Assembly: GCF_900176345.1 (NCBI RefSeq)
Contig: NZ_FWXU01000004.1
Location: 1 to 64,000 of the forward strand
Source of the DNA: Rhizobium sp. RU36D
Lineage (GTDB): Bacteria; Pseudomonadota; Alphaproteobacteria; Rhizobiales; Rhizobiaceae
Reading direction: 5' to 3'
Length of the DNA: 64,000 nucleotides
Part shown: in pieces, positions 55,217-64,000 of the stretch
Position numbering within the stretch: position 1 is the stretch's first letter
How the letters are laid out: each line of letters opens with the position of its first letter
Program-made: the position numbers and the translations under genes
The notes under the pieces: model-generated
Databases searched by the model: none
Seen by the model: the letters and a program-made list of their open reading frames with translations, nothing else
Told to the model about the DNA's origin: nothing

Positions 55217-58195
55217 ATGGTACAAAAACAGGCCGCTTTGAGCGGAGGATACCGGGCAGATACGTTCGCGGATGACGATCCGCTGGCGGAGCTTGCCCGA
55301 ATCGTCGGGTTCGAGCAGCCGCGTCCGGGCCAGCGCTCCACGCCGGAAACCCAGCCGCAGGCTCCGAGCCCTGTCTTCAATCTTGAAGACGAGCTTCTAA
55401 AAGAATTCGAGACCTTCGAAGTGCCGGCGCCAAGGACGACGCAGCCGGTCGCTCCCGCGCAGCCCGTTCAGCAGGTGGCAGCGCCCGTTGTCCAGGCACC
55501 TATTGCCCAGGCGCCGGTCGCGAAACCAACTGTTATGCCCGAGCCGGTCGTGGCCGCTCAGCCGGTCAAGGTTCAAGCTCCCGCTGTGCTCGAAGAACCC
55601 TTCGATTGGGCCGACGAACTGGCGCAGGCGGAGTATTACGAAGTTGCGCCTCAGGCTCCCGAGCAGGTTGTCGCCCGCGAGCAGGCTGTCAGCGTGGCTC
55701 CGCAAATCCGGCAGGAACCAGCTCAAAGCCTGGCGCCAGCGGCGCGGCAGGAGCCGTCCTTTGATGCCGAATCGGCAGATGACCTGATCAACGAGCTGGA
55801 ACTGGCTTTCGGCACGAATACCCCTGCTGCCCCCGAGCCGGCATGGGCGCCGCAGCCGGCCGCCGCGCCGCGGATCAGCCTCCCGATCGCGAACTTCCAG
55901 GCCAAGCCCGCTGCACGCCCGGAGCCGGATTTCGGTCCGGATTTTGTCGATCCTGAGCCGGTTCGCCACGCGAGTTTTGTCGAAGCACCGCGCCGTGACG
56001 GTGACTATTCTGCATCCCCAGCGCCTGCTTTCGAGCCGGAGGCGGATGATGCCTGGCTTGATTTTGGCAATGGCTCGACGAGCGAACCGTCGAATTTAGC
56101 CGCGTCTGATCGCGGTCATGAAATCCCCGGCTTTGAAATCGATCCGCCGCAACAGGCGCGGTTTGAAAAGAAGCCCGAGGCAGGGCCGATCGAACCCGAT
56201 TTTTCCTTCTCGTTTGCCGATGAACTCGCTGCAAGCGAGGAGGTGGCTTTCACGCCAGAGGCACCGCGCGCCTGGCAGCCGGAGATTCGCGAAAGCCGCC
56301 AGTCGGTAGCGCCTGCTGTTGCTACGCCCTCGGCAAAGCCTGCAGAACAGACAGAAGATTTCGATCTTCTGGGAGACAACGAATTCGAGCTGATGCTCGA
56401 TGATCTGGATCTCGATCTTTCGGAACTTGATTTTGTCGAGCCTGCCAAGGCGCGGACAGTGACACCGCCCCCGGTTTCCCAACCGGTCAAGGCGGCGGCA
56501 CAACCCCAGCCGTCGATCGGTCGAGCAACGGTTGCCGCAGCTCCGGTAATGCCAAGGAGCACGCCTTCGGCTGTTCCGGCCGCCAGCGCGGCACCATTTG
56601 TGGCCGCAAGTGCTGCACCGGCATTCGGAACGCGCGCGCCTGCCGCGATACCCGCAAAGCCTGCCGGTGACGACTTCGATTTCCGCATGGCTTTCGATCC
56701 CGATGAAATCGTGGAGCAGGAAGAGCAGCCAGAAACGGTTGCGATGATGGACGTTCCTGATGTCGTCTATACCGAGCCCAAGGAGCCGGCGCCGCGTCGC
56801 AGCGATTTCGAATATGATATCGAGACGGAGCTCGCAGGGCTTTTCGAAGCGCCGACAGCATCGCCGGTCACCGCAGCAGCGGCCGACACGGTGACATTCG
56901 GCGGCCCCGCCGTGAGCAAGCCAGCCGCGGCAGATGACTTCGACGCCTTCGAGCGCGCCCTGGAAGAGGATTTCCGGCGCTCGCTGCAAAACCCATCCAA
57001 GGGCAAGATGCCGCCGGCGGGCCGCATTTCGCTCGATCAGGTTGCCGCCCCGCGTCGCCGCAGCGGACGCCCGCTGGCGCTTGCGCTTGTTGCCACCGTG
57101 GTCGTTGTCGGTGCGGCTGCCGCCGGTGGTGCCTATTTCTGGCTGGGCACGGGCAGCTCTGCAACGGCGACGTCGGGCGAACCGCGCGTGATCATGGCGG
57201 ACAAGGATCCGATCAAGGTTGCGCCGGAAAATCCGGGTGGCAAGTCCGTTCCGAACCAGGACAAGGCGGTCTATGACCGGGTCGCCGGTTCTTCCGTTGC
57301 CGATCCCAAGCAGTCCAGCCTGATTTCGACCAATGAAGAGCCTGTTGACGTGGTGCAGCGGACGCTTCTGCCGGAAAACCTGCCGCTCGAAGGTGAGAGC
57401 GAGGGCGAACCGGAAGCCATGGGCACGCCGGTGGGTGAAACCTCCGATCCGCGCCTGTTGCCGGAAGGACAACAGACCGCAGACGCCGCAGCCAATGGCG
57501 AGGCCGACCAGTCGGCAATCGCGCCGCGCAAGGTGCGCACCATGATCGTCCGCCCGGATGGTACACTGGTGGCCCAGGAAGTTCCGGCAGAGGCTCCGGC
57601 CGCTTCGGCACCAGCGGCTTCGGCACCGGCTGCGCAGACCAGCGGTCGTCCGGCAGCTCCCGCAGCAACCCCGGCTGCAGCACCTGCTGCCGCGGCACCT
57701 GCGGCTTCGGCCCCGGCACCGACCCAGGTCGCAGCGGCCCCGGCACAGCAACCCGCAGCGTCCGCGCCGGCGGCCTCCAGCACGCCCGTGCCGAATGCAC
57801 GTCCGGCCGAACAGCCGGTCAATGTGGTCGGCCGCGTAACCGACCAGGGCAATGTGACGGCCACCCGCAACCAGCCTGCAGCGCCGGCGCCGGCTGCGGC
57901 TCCTGCCGCCGCGCAGCCCGCCAGTGCGCCGGCCCAGGCCAGCGTTCCCGCCGGCAGCTACGTGATCCAGATTGCGTCTCTGCCGTCTGAGGCCGATGCA
58001 CAGGCGTCGTATCGCAACCTGTCAGCCAAGTTCTCCGGTGTCATCGGCGGACGCGGCGTGGACATCAAGGCCGCCGAGGTCGCAGGCAAGGGCACCTACT
58101 ACCGTGTCCGCATCCCTGCAGGCACGAAGGCCGAAGCCGAAGCGCTCTGCGGCCGCTACAAGGCGGCGGGCGGAAGCTGCCTAGTGGCGCGCTGA
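55217..58195 (+). CDS. Large SPOR-domain protein
   Basis: A 992-residue protein (998 if the GTG at 55199 is used). Residues about 1-610 are cytoplasmic and low-complexity, rich in Ala, Pro, Glu and Asp, with repeated acidic DDLDLDLSELDF-type clusters. One membrane helix follows (LALALVATVVVVGAAAAGG, near 620-640). The periplasmic part is Ala/Pro-rich and ends in a SPOR domain (last ~80 residues, GSYVIQIASLPSEADAQAS to CLVAR) that binds denuded septal peptidoglycan. It sits between argS and nagZ, as in other rhizobia. A cell-division or envelope role is likely. Confidence 0.9.
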   Translation: MVQKQAALSGGYRADTFADDDPLAELARIVGFEQPRPGQRSTPETQPQAPSPVFNLEDELLKEFETFEVPAPRTTQPVAPAQPVQQVAAPVVQAPIAQAPVAKPTVMPEPVVAAQPVKVQAPAVLEEPFDWADELAQAEYYEVAPQAPEQVVAREQAVSVAPQIRQEPAQSLAPAARQEPSFDAESADDLINELELAFGTNTPAAPEPAWAPQPAAAPRISLPIANFQAKPAARPEPDFGPDFVDPEPVRHASFVEAPRRDGDYSASPAPAFEPEADDAWLDFGNGSTSEPSNLAASDRGHEIPGFEIDPPQQARFEKKPEAGPIEPDFSFSFADELAASEEVAFTPEAPRAWQPEIRESRQSVAPAVATPSAKPAEQTEDFDLLGDNEFELMLDDLDLDLSELDFVEPAKARTVTPPPVSQPVKAAAQPQPSIGRATVAAAPVMPRSTPSAVPAASAAPFVAASAAPAFGTRAPAAIPAKPAGDDFDFRMAFDPDEIVEQEEQPETVAMMDVPDVVYTEPKEPAPRRSDFEYDIETELAGLFEAPTASPVTAAAADTVTFGGPAVSKPAAADDFDAFERALEEDFRRSLQNPSKGKMPPAGRISLDQVAAPRRRSGRPLALALVATVVVVGAAAAGGAYFWLGTGSSATATSGEPRVIMADKDPIKVAPENPGGKSVPNQDKAVYDRVAGSSVADPKQSSLISTNEEPVDVVQRTLLPENLPLEGESEGEPEAMGTPVGETSDPRLLPEGQQTADAAANGEADQSAIAPRKVRTMIVRPDGTLVAQEVPAEAPAASAPAASAPAAQTSGRPAAPAATPAAAPAAAAPAASAPAPTQVAAAPAQQPAASAPAASSTPVPNARPAEQPVNVVGRVTDQGNVTATRNQPAAPAPAAAPAAAQPASAPAQASVPAGSYVIQIASLPSEADAQASYRNLSAKFSGVIGGRGVDIKAAEVAGKGTYYRVRIPAGTKAEAEALCGRYKAAGGSCLVAR

Positions 58196-58311
58196 CATCG
58201 CTGTCGTGACAGAATGAATTGGGATGGCGGGGCTTTGGCTCCGCCATTTTTCTGTGAACGGCCTGATGCTTCGCCTTCGGCTTTGCCGTCACTGGCCTTA
58301 TGGTCGCTCGC

Positions 58312-59337
58312 ATGAGCGAATCCAAGGCAATGATCATGGGCCTTAAGGGCCTGTCCCCCGATGCGGACGAAATCGCGCTTTTCAGGGCCGAGCGGCCATG
58401 GGGCTTTATCCTCTTTGCGCGCAATCTGAGCGAACCCGCCCAGATCAGCGACCTCGTGGCAGCGCTGCGAGACAGCGTCGGGCGTCCCGAGGCACCCGTA
58501 CTGATCGACCAGGAAGGTGGTCGCGTCCAGCGGCTTAGGCCGCCCTTGGCGGCGCGCTATCCGGCACCCGCCGTCATCGGGGAGATCTATCGCCGCGACC
58601 GCGAACGCGGCCTTCGCGCTGCGTGGCTGATGTCGCGGCTGCACGCCTTCGATCTTGCGCGATATGGCATTAACGTCGATTGCCTTCCGGTGCTGGACGT
58701 GCCCGTGGAAGGATCGACCAATGCGATCGGTGACCGGGCCTATGCCACGGATCCGCAGGCCTCGGCCGCGATGGGACAGGCGGCTTGCGATGGCCTCAAG
58801 GCGGGCGGTCTCTTGCCGGTCATGAAACATATCCCGGGTCATGGCCGGGCCATGGTGGATTCCCACCACCTTCTCCCCTTGGTCGATGTGCTGAGGGAAG
58901 AGCTCGAAGCGCATGATTTCGCACCCTTCAGGGCTCTAAGGCACGAATTGATGGCGATGAGCGCCCATGTGGTGTATCAAGCCATTGACCGTGACTATCC
59001 GGCGACGATCTCGAGAAAGATCGTGGAGGAAGTCATCCGGGGCTCCATCGGCTTTGAGGGGCTGCTGATGTCCGATGACGTTTCGATGAATGCACTGAAG
59101 GGCACGATCGGTGAGCGAGCTGCCGCGATGGCTGCGGCCGGCACCGACATCGTGCTCTATTGCCACGGCGTGATGTCGGAGATGATCGAGGTCGCCACGG
59201 TGACCGGCCCATTGCAAGGCGCTGCCTTGCGGCGTGCGCAGGCTGTCGAGCAGGCGCTTTCGGAGATCGCTGCGGGCGACGGCGCTGACGAAGCGGAGCT
59301 CCGTGCGGAGTTTGACGGCATGGGAGTGATGTCCTGA
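58312..59337 (+). CDS. nagZ: Beta-N-acetylhexosaminidase
   Basis: A 341-residue cytoplasmic glycoside hydrolase family 3 enzyme that removes N-acetylglucosamine from recycled peptidoglycan fragments. Motifs are DQEGGRVQRLRPP, the KHIPGHGRAMVDSHHLLP catalytic loop (His) and LLMSDDVSMNA with the nucleophile Asp. The start MSESKAMI at 58312 was chosen by family alignment. Its stop overlaps the scpA start (TGATG). Confidence 0.95.
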   Translation: MSESKAMIMGLKGLSPDADEIALFRAERPWGFILFARNLSEPAQISDLVAALRDSVGRPEAPVLIDQEGGRVQRLRPPLAARYPAPAVIGEIYRRDRERGLRAAWLMSRLHAFDLARYGINVDCLPVLDVPVEGSTNAIGDRAYATDPQASAAMGQAACDGLKAGGLLPVMKHIPGHGRAMVDSHHLLPLVDVLREELEAHDFAPFRALRHELMAMSAHVVYQAIDRDYPATISRKIVEEVIRGSIGFEGLLMSDDVSMNALKGTIGERAAAMAAAGTDIVLYCHGVMSEMIEVATVTGPLQGAALRRAQAVEQALSEIAAGDGADEAELRAEFDGMGVMS

Positions 59338-60182
59338 TGGCAGCGCGCCGCGGCAGCCAGGGCGAGGGGCGCAAATCGGCACCGATGGATAGCCTCTGGC
59401 AGGACACGACCGCCGAGCGCGCCACCGGCGAAGCCGCCCTGCTGATCGACGTGGCCGGTTTCGAAGGGCCGCTCGACCTGCTGCTCTACCTCGCGCGAAA
59501 CCAGAAAGTCGACCTGTCGCGCATTTCCGTTCTCGCGCTGGCCGAGCAATATCTGCAATTCGTAGAGAGCGCCCGTCGCATCCGCATCGAGCTTGCCGCC
59601 GACTATCTCGTCATGGCGGCATGGCTGGCCTACTTGAAATCGCGCCTGCTCATCCCGCAGCAATCCAAGGATGATGGCCCCTCGGGTGAGGAAATGGCCG
59701 CCACGCTCGCCTTCCGCCTGAAGCGGCTGGAGGCCATGCGCGATGCGGCGACCAAGCTGATCAATCGCAATCGGCTGGGCCGCGACATATTCGCGCGGGG
59801 CGCACCCGAGCATGTACCGGTGATGGAGCGCTCGGCCTTCGATGCCTCGCTCTATGATCTCCTGTCTGCCTATGCCGCACTTCGCCAGCGGCAAGCCGTC
59901 ACCCAGGTCACCATCGAGCGGCGGCAGGTCTGGTCGCTCGCCGATGCGCGCTCCATCCTCAACAGGCTGATCGGCGAGGCGGCGGACTGGACGGCGCTGG
60001 ACCAGTACCTGATCCGTTACATGACCTCGGAAGAGGATCGAGTGTCAGCCATCGCCAGCGCCTTTGCGGCCTCCCTGGAACTGGTGCGCGAAGGCCGGCT
60101 TGAAATCCGCCAAGAGCAGGCATTCCAGACGATTTACCTGCGGCCCGGATCTCAGCGCGAGACCGTCGCGGTGGTCGAGTAG
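59337..60182 (+). CDS. scpA: Segregation and condensation protein A
   Basis: A 281-residue kleisin that bridges SMC heads in the condensin complex. The N-terminal FEGPLDLLLYLARNQKVDLS is the family signature, then AQQYLQFV-like helices. The C-terminal winged-helix part (residues about 200-280) binds SMC. It starts inside the nagZ stop and is followed after 8 bp by scpB, a translationally coupled pair. Confidence 0.96.
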   Translation: MAARRGSQGEGRKSAPMDSLWQDTTAERATGEAALLIDVAGFEGPLDLLLYLARNQKVDLSRISVLALAEQYLQFVESARRIRIELAADYLVMAAWLAYLKSRLLIPQQSKDDGPSGEEMAATLAFRLKRLEAMRDAATKLINRNRLGRDIFARGAPEHVPVMERSAFDASLYDLLSAYAALRQRQAVTQVTIERRQVWSLADARSILNRLIGEAADWTALDQYLIRYMTSEEDRVSAIASAFAASLELVREGRLEIRQEQAFQTIYLRPGSQRETVAVVE

Positions 60183-60190
60183 GCGCTGAC

Positions 60191-60916
60191 ATGGCCGATC
60201 CTGATGACGAAGACGCAGACCTGACTCAACAGGAGGAACCTGACTCTACGTCAGCTGAGCTGAGGCGCACCCGGGATTCGATTAGAATGGCCGAAGCCCT
60301 TGTTTTCGCTTCCTCTTCGCCGGTTTCCGAAAATTTCATCGCCGAGAGGCTGCCCGCAGGCTCCAACGTTCCGGCCATCATGCGGCATCTCAAGGAGGCC
60401 TATGCGCCGCGCGGCGTCAATCTGGTGCAGGTCGATGATCACTGGGCGTTCCGTACGGCGGCCGATCTCTCGTTTGCGATCCGCAAGGACGATGGAGAGG
60501 TGCGAAAGCTCTCGCGGGCTGCGCTCGAAGTGCTGGCGATCATTGCCTACCACCAGCCTGTCACCCGCGCCGAGATCGAAGAGATCAGGGGCGTGCAAAC
60601 CTCCCGCGGCACGCTTGACGTGCTGATGGAGGCGGGCTGGGTGCGGTTTCGTGGACGTCGCCGCACACCAGGGCGCCCCGTGACCATTGGTACGACGCGC
60701 GACTTCCTGGACCACTTCGGCCTGGAGGAGTTGCGCGATCTGCCAGGGATGGAAGAGTTGAAGGGCGCCGGCCTTCTCTCCGGCCGCATCCCGCCGGGCT
60801 TCAATGTGCCGCTGCCCTTGTCCGGAGACGAATTGACGGAAGACGAAGACCCGATCACCCAGCTGGACCTGGAGGAACTCGGCCTCTTGACTCCGGGCGG
60901 TGAAGCGGACGAATAG
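60191..60916 (+). CDS. scpB: Segregation and condensation protein B
   Basis: A 241-residue winged-helix protein that binds ScpA as a dimer in condensin. Motifs are EALVFASSSPVSE and the typical LEVLAIIAYHQPVTRAEIEE, then RGVQTSRGTLDVLMEAGWV. The C-terminal acidic tail is variable. It overlaps no gene; a 96-bp gap precedes the ABC ATPase gene. Confidence 0.96.
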   Translation: MADPDDEDADLTQQEEPDSTSAELRRTRDSIRMAEALVFASSSPVSENFIAERLPAGSNVPAIMRHLKEAYAPRGVNLVQVDDHWAFRTAADLSFAIRKDDGEVRKLSRAALEVLAIIAYHQPVTRAEIEEIRGVQTSRGTLDVLMEAGWVRFRGRRRTPGRPVTIGTTRDFLDHFGLEELRDLPGMEELKGAGLLSGRIPPGFNVPLPLSGDELTEDEDPITQLDLEELGLLTPGGEADE

Positions 60917-61012
60917 GATCAGGATTTTCGAAAGGGTGCAGGAACCCTCGGCTCGCGCGACGGCTTGATACCCGGCTCGACCGGGTGGCCGGCGAAGCAT
61001 ACGGGCGGTGGC

Positions 61013-62146
61013 ATGAAATCTGATCCGGCTGACATGAGGCAAGGTGGTGCGCGGCGCACCGCCGGTGTTACTTTTGCGGCCCGGTTGGTGTTCGACAACA
61101 TCCTCCACAGCTATGCCGGCAAGCAGACGCTCCACGGCATATCCCTGACCGCCGAGCCCGGCGAAGTTTTGTGTCTTCTGGGCCCATCCGGATCGGGCAA
61201 GACCACCCTTCTGAGGATTGCTGCGGGCATCGAGACTCAGGCCGCGGGACGGGTGCTGGTCAATGAGCGCGAGGTGGCCGGCCCCAGCGGTTATGTTCCG
61301 CCGGAGCGGCGCGGCATCGGCCTGATGTTCCAGGATTTTGCTCTGTTTCCGCACATGACGATCCTCGACAATGTGCGCTTTGGCCTGACTGCCATGCCGG
61401 CTGCCGAAGCCGCGTCCGAGGCCATGGCCGCACTGGAGCGTGTCGGCCTTGCCGGACATGCGCAGAAATATCCGCATGTGCTGTCGGGCGGCGAGCAGCA
61501 GCGCGTGGCGCTTGCCCGCGCGCTTGCACCACGTCCGGGCGTCCTGCTGATGGACGAGCCGTTCTCGGGACTTGATTCGCGGCTGAAGGACACGGTGCGC
61601 GCCGATACGCTGGCAATCCTCAGGGAAACCCGCGCCACGGCCATAGTCGTGACCCATGACGCCGAAGAGGCCATGCGCATGGCAGACCGGATTGCGCTGC
61701 TCCGCGATGGGCGGCTGGTTCAGATCGGCTCCGCGGAAGAGCTCTATCGCACGCCGCGCGACCTGTTTGCTGCCGCCTTCTTTTCCGAGATCAACGAGTT
61801 CGATGGCGTGGTGCGTGGGGGGAGCGTCGAAACGCCGCTGGGCAATGCGCCGGCACCCGGTTTTGCCGAGGGCGCGGCCGTCTCGGTGGCCGTCCGCTTG
61901 TCGGGACTATCGGTGTCCAAGGACGAGGGAATTATCCCGGCGCGTATCGTTTCCCGGCGCTTCCTGGGCGTCGTGGAATTGTTGAACTTGGCGGTGCCGG
62001 GGATCGAGCGGCCGGTGCGCGCGCGCATCCGCGCCGACCTGCTGGCGCCCGGTCTCAAAGATGTCACCGTCCGTGTTAGCCAACAGGATATTTTGGTGTT
62101 TGAAAAAAGCGTTCAAAGGCCTTACATCGGTGGAACGCAAAACTAA
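61013..62146 (+). CDS. ABC transporter ATP-binding protein (orphan)
   Basis: A 377-residue ATPase. Walker A is GPSGSGKTT, the Q-loop MFQDFALFPHM, the signature LSGGEQQRVALARALA, Walker B VLLMDEP, and the switch His VVTHD. A C-terminal TOBE-type domain (about 255-377) puts it with importers of the iron, thiamine or polyamine type. No permease or binding protein is adjacent, so its partner is elsewhere. Its stop lies 12 bp before tatA, so it may drive part of tat transcription. Its position between scpB and tatA looks unusual. Confidence 0.9.
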   Translation: MKSDPADMRQGGARRTAGVTFAARLVFDNILHSYAGKQTLHGISLTAEPGEVLCLLGPSGSGKTTLLRIAAGIETQAAGRVLVNEREVAGPSGYVPPERRGIGLMFQDFALFPHMTILDNVRFGLTAMPAAEAASEAMAALERVGLAGHAQKYPHVLSGGEQQRVALARALAPRPGVLLMDEPFSGLDSRLKDTVRADTLAILRETRATAIVVTHDAEEAMRMADRIALLRDGRLVQIGSAEELYRTPRDLFAAAFFSEINEFDGVVRGGSVETPLGNAPAPGFAEGAAVSVAVRLSGLSVSKDEGIIPARIVSRRFLGVVELLNLAVPGIERPVRARIRADLLAPGLKDVTVRVSQQDILVFEKSVQRPYIGGTQN

Positions 62147-62158
62147 GGAGTTGCAGCA

Positions 62159-62362
62159 ATGGGTTCTTTTAGCATGTGGCACTGGCTGATCGTCCTGGTG
62201 ATCGTGCTCCTTCTGTTCGGCCGCGGCAAGATCCCGGAACTGATGGGCGACGTCGCCAAGGGTATCAAGAGCTTCAAGAAGGGCATTACTGACGACGACA
62301 GTGCCGACCAGCAGCAGCAGCCTGCGAAGACCGTCGACCACAAGGCCGACGAGGTCAAGTAA
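62159..62362 (+). CDS. tatA: Twin-arginine translocase subunit TatA
   Basis: A 67-residue membrane protein with an N-terminal helix ([16 protein letters not shown]), the [16 protein letters not shown] amphipathic segment, and a polar tail with a QQQQ run. TatA oligomers form the pore for folded Tat substrates. It follows an AAGGAG site placed over the ABC gene's stop. Heads the tatABC genes. Confidence 0.97.
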   Translation: MGSFSMWHWLIVLVIVLLLFGRGKIPELMGDVAKGIKSFKKGITDDDSADQQQQPAKTVDHKADEVK

Positions 62363-62419
62363 CCCCCTGGCGGGAAATCCTGCGGCCTTCACCGGCCGCA
62401 CCGGCTTTGGAGCCCATGA

Positions 62420-63283
62420 ATGCTGGATATTGGCTGGACCGAGCTGCTTGTCATCGCGGTCATTCTGATTGTTGTCGTGGGCCCCAAAGACCTGCCGCCG
62501 ATGCTTCGTGCCTTCGGCAAGATGACCACGAGGCTTCGCAAGACTGCGGGCGAGTTTCGCTCGCAGTTCGATGAGGCTCTGCGCGAGGCCGAGCTGGATG
62601 ACGTTCGCAAGACGATCTCCGACGTGCGCGGCCTCAACCCCGCCAATTCGTTGCGCGAGGCCATCAACCCGCTGCGGCAGATGGGTCAGGAGATCAAGGC
62701 CGATCTTCAGCGGGCCACTGCGATCGAGATGACGCAGGATACCGGTGAGGACGCCGAGGAAGACTTGGTGGAAATGCTGTCGCCAGACCCGGCGCCGGCG
62801 CCAACGTCACCCGCACAGCCTGCCGCAACTGCTCCGGCTGCGGCTACCCCGAATGCAGCGGCTGCAGGTGCGACCCCGGCGCCCGCAACACCGGTTTCGC
62901 CTGTTGCGAATGCCAGCCCTGCTGCACCTGCCTCTCCGGCAAGCCCGCCAACGGCCAGCGCTCCTGCCGTTGCTGCACCACAGCCGGCGGTTCAAACCTC
63001 TCAGACGACCGTGTCGGCCTCGACGCTGGCAAGTGTGCCCCCGGAACTGGTGGCTGCTCCTGCGCCGGTGGCCGCGGCTGCCAATGCGCCTGCGACGCCC
63101 ATGGCCGACCCGGCACCGGCCGCAAAGCCGAAGAGGGTGACGAAGAAGACGACCGAGCCAAAGCCGGCAAAGCCCGTTGCTGCCAAGAAGGCGGTATCCG
63201 AGGCCGTATCTGACAAGGCCGATGCGCCGAAGATAGCAGCACCGCGCAAAAAGCCCTCGACCACGAAGAAGGACCAAGCATGA
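62420..63283 (+). CDS. tatB: Twin-arginine translocase subunit TatB
   Basis: A 287-residue protein. The N-terminal membrane helix (TELLVIAVILIVVVGP) and adjacent amphipathic helix (MLRAFGKM) form the TatB core, followed by a coiled segment to about residue 115. The rest (about 120-287) is an Ala/Pro-rich, low-complexity extension with a basic C-terminal end, longer than in enteric TatB (~170 aa). It overlaps tatC by ATGA. Confidence 0.95.
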   Translation: MLDIGWTELLVIAVILIVVVGPKDLPPMLRAFGKMTTRLRKTAGEFRSQFDEALREAELDDVRKTISDVRGLNPANSLREAINPLRQMGQEIKADLQRATAIEMTQDTGEDAEEDLVEMLSPDPAPAPTSPAQPAATAPAAATPNAAAAGATPAPATPVSPVANASPAAPASPASPPTASAPAVAAPQPAVQTSQTTVSASTLASVPPELVAAPAPVAAAANAPATPMADPAPAAKPKRVTKKTTEPKPAKPVAAKKAVSEAVSDKADAPKIAAPRKKPSTTKKDQA

Positions 63284-64000
63284 GCGCGGATATCGAAGAC
63301 AAGCCGCAGCCGCTCGTCGAGCACCTGATCGAGCTGCGCAGGCGCCTGATCTGGGCCCTAGCCGCCTTCTTCGTCGCATTCATTGTCTGCTTTGCCTTCG
63401 CCAAGGAATTGTTCAATTTCCTGGTCGTGCCTTATCGCTGGGCAGTGATCTGGGCCGGATTGGATCCTGCGAAGGCCGAACTGATCTATACTGCACCCCA
63501 GGAATTCTTCTTCACCCAGGTCAAGGTGGCGATGTTCGGGGCCATGGTCATCGCATTTCCGGTGATCGCGTCGCAGATCTACAAGTTCGTAGCGCCGGGC
63601 CTGTACAAGAACGAGCGGGCAGCCTTCCTACCGTTCCTCGTCGCATCGCCCCTGCTTTTCCTGCTTGGCGGCGCGCTGGTCTATGGCTTCTTCACGCCCA
63701 TGGTCATGTGGTTCTTCCTCGCCATGCAGCAGGCGCCGGGCGAAGGCGAGGTGGCGATTTCCCTGATGCCGAAGGTTTCAGAATATCTGAGTCTGATCAT
63801 GACACTGGTATTTTCCTTCGGACTGGTGTTCCAGCTGCCCGTCGTCACCACGCTGCTGGCCCGCGTCGGCATCCTCGAAAGCCAGTGGCTTGCCGAAAAG
63901 CGCAAGTATTTCATCGTGGTGGCTTTTGTCGTTGCGGCCGTGCTGACGCCGCCGGATCCGATCTCCCAGATCGGCCTTGCGCTGCCGACCATCCTTCTTT
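63280..64000 (+). CDS. tatC: Twin-arginine translocase subunit TatC (partial, cut by window)
   Basis: The first 240 residues of TatC, cut at the right edge. It starts ATG at 63280, overlapping the tatB stop. The family start (PLVEHLIELRRRLIWALA) and the first helices are visible, including APQEFFFTQVK. The conserved APGLYKNERA loop and LTPPDPISQ follow near the end. TatC receives twin-arginine signals together with TatB. The remaining helix or helices should lie past the window. Confidence 0.97.
   Translation, partial: MSADIEDKPQPLVEHLIELRRRLIWALAAFFVAFIVCFAFAKELFNFLVVPYRWAVIWAGLDPAKAELIYTAPQEFFFTQVKVAMFGAMVIAFPVIASQIYKFVAPGLYKNERAAFLPFLVASPLLFLLGGALVYGFFTPMVMWFFLAMQQAPGEGEVAISLMPKVSEYLSLIMTLVFSFGLVFQLPVVTTLLARVGILESQWLAEKRKYFIVVAFVVAAVLTPPDPISQIGLALPTILL

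Noticed and set aside
56096..57751. Long Arg/Cys-rich minus-strand frame opposite the SPOR protein
   Set aside because: Produced by reading Ala/Pro-rich codons backwards; no domain seen.
1..64000. CRISPR array
   Set aside because: No series of regularly spaced direct repeats was seen on reading the window.

Overview
The window is a piece of an alphaproteobacterial chromosome, most likely from Rhizobiaceae (Agrobacterium/Rhizobium relatives). The evidence is the GC-rich coding style, a B12-dependent NrdJ, an ExoR homologue, a PopZ-type DUF2497 protein, a typical rhizobial gene order (exoR-xthA-erpA-dgt-argS-SPOR-nagZ-scpA-scpB-tatABC), and a palindromic interspersed repeat of the kind common in rhizobia next to xthA. 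No phage, CRISPR array or intact insertion sequence is visible. Only the first ~850 bases (a broken Mrr-type restriction gene) look clearly acquired and decaying.

Layout. 1-0.9 kb: decayed mrr. 0.9-4.7 kb: nrdJ with a pair of NrdR-type boxes upstream. 5.4-8.7 kb: a methyl-accepting chemotaxis protein followed by two paralogous secreted Cache/PDC-like proteins. 9-12.7 kb: gpt, a universal stress protein, a CinA-type protein, wrbA and a short PilZ protein. 12.8 kb: tRNA-Leu(UAA). 13-18.9 kb: a secreted hypothetical protein, trkH, ilvA, an alpha/beta hydrolase, a glycerophosphodiesterase and a HlyU-family protein. 19-23.6 kb: an ammonium-transporter-PAS-GGDEF-EAL fusion followed by a membrane diguanylate cyclase. 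23.7-31.5 kb: azoR and a divergent LysR regulator, a soluble PAS-PAS chemoreceptor, a Tat-exported CpdB-type nucleotidase, a second PilZ protein, and a divergent Lrp regulator/ald pair. 31.7-41.3 kb: DUF1203 and DUF4344 proteins, a cysK-alaX-sseA/GNAT operon, a VapBC-type toxin-antitoxin pair, a photolyase, an unusual ROK kinase and otsB. 41.4-44.3 kb: tRNA-Asn, a small membrane protein, tRNA-Cys, pcm and popZ. 44.3-44.6 kb: a large, highly structured non-coding element. 44.7-64 kb: valS, a FadL-type porin, exoR and the conserved xthA-to-tatC block, which runs off the right edge inside tatC.

How the genes fit together. A cyclic-di-GMP and sensing theme runs through 5-30 kb: two chemoreceptors, two separate secreted Cache proteins, two GGDEF proteins (one with EAL and an ammonium-transporter sensor) and two PilZ effectors. 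The right-hand block combines translation (valS, argS), envelope and division functions (SPOR protein, nagZ, exoR, Tat export) and chromosome condensation (scpAB). CpdB at 27-29 kb carries a twin-arginine signal and is a plausible client of the tatABC genes at the right end.

The observations I rate highest are the ~300-nt multi-helix element between popZ and valS, which ends in an intrinsic terminator; the Amt-PAS-GGDEF-EAL sensor; a ROK-family kinase whose motifs appear in circularly permuted order; and an in-frame sulfurtransferase-acetyltransferase fusion.
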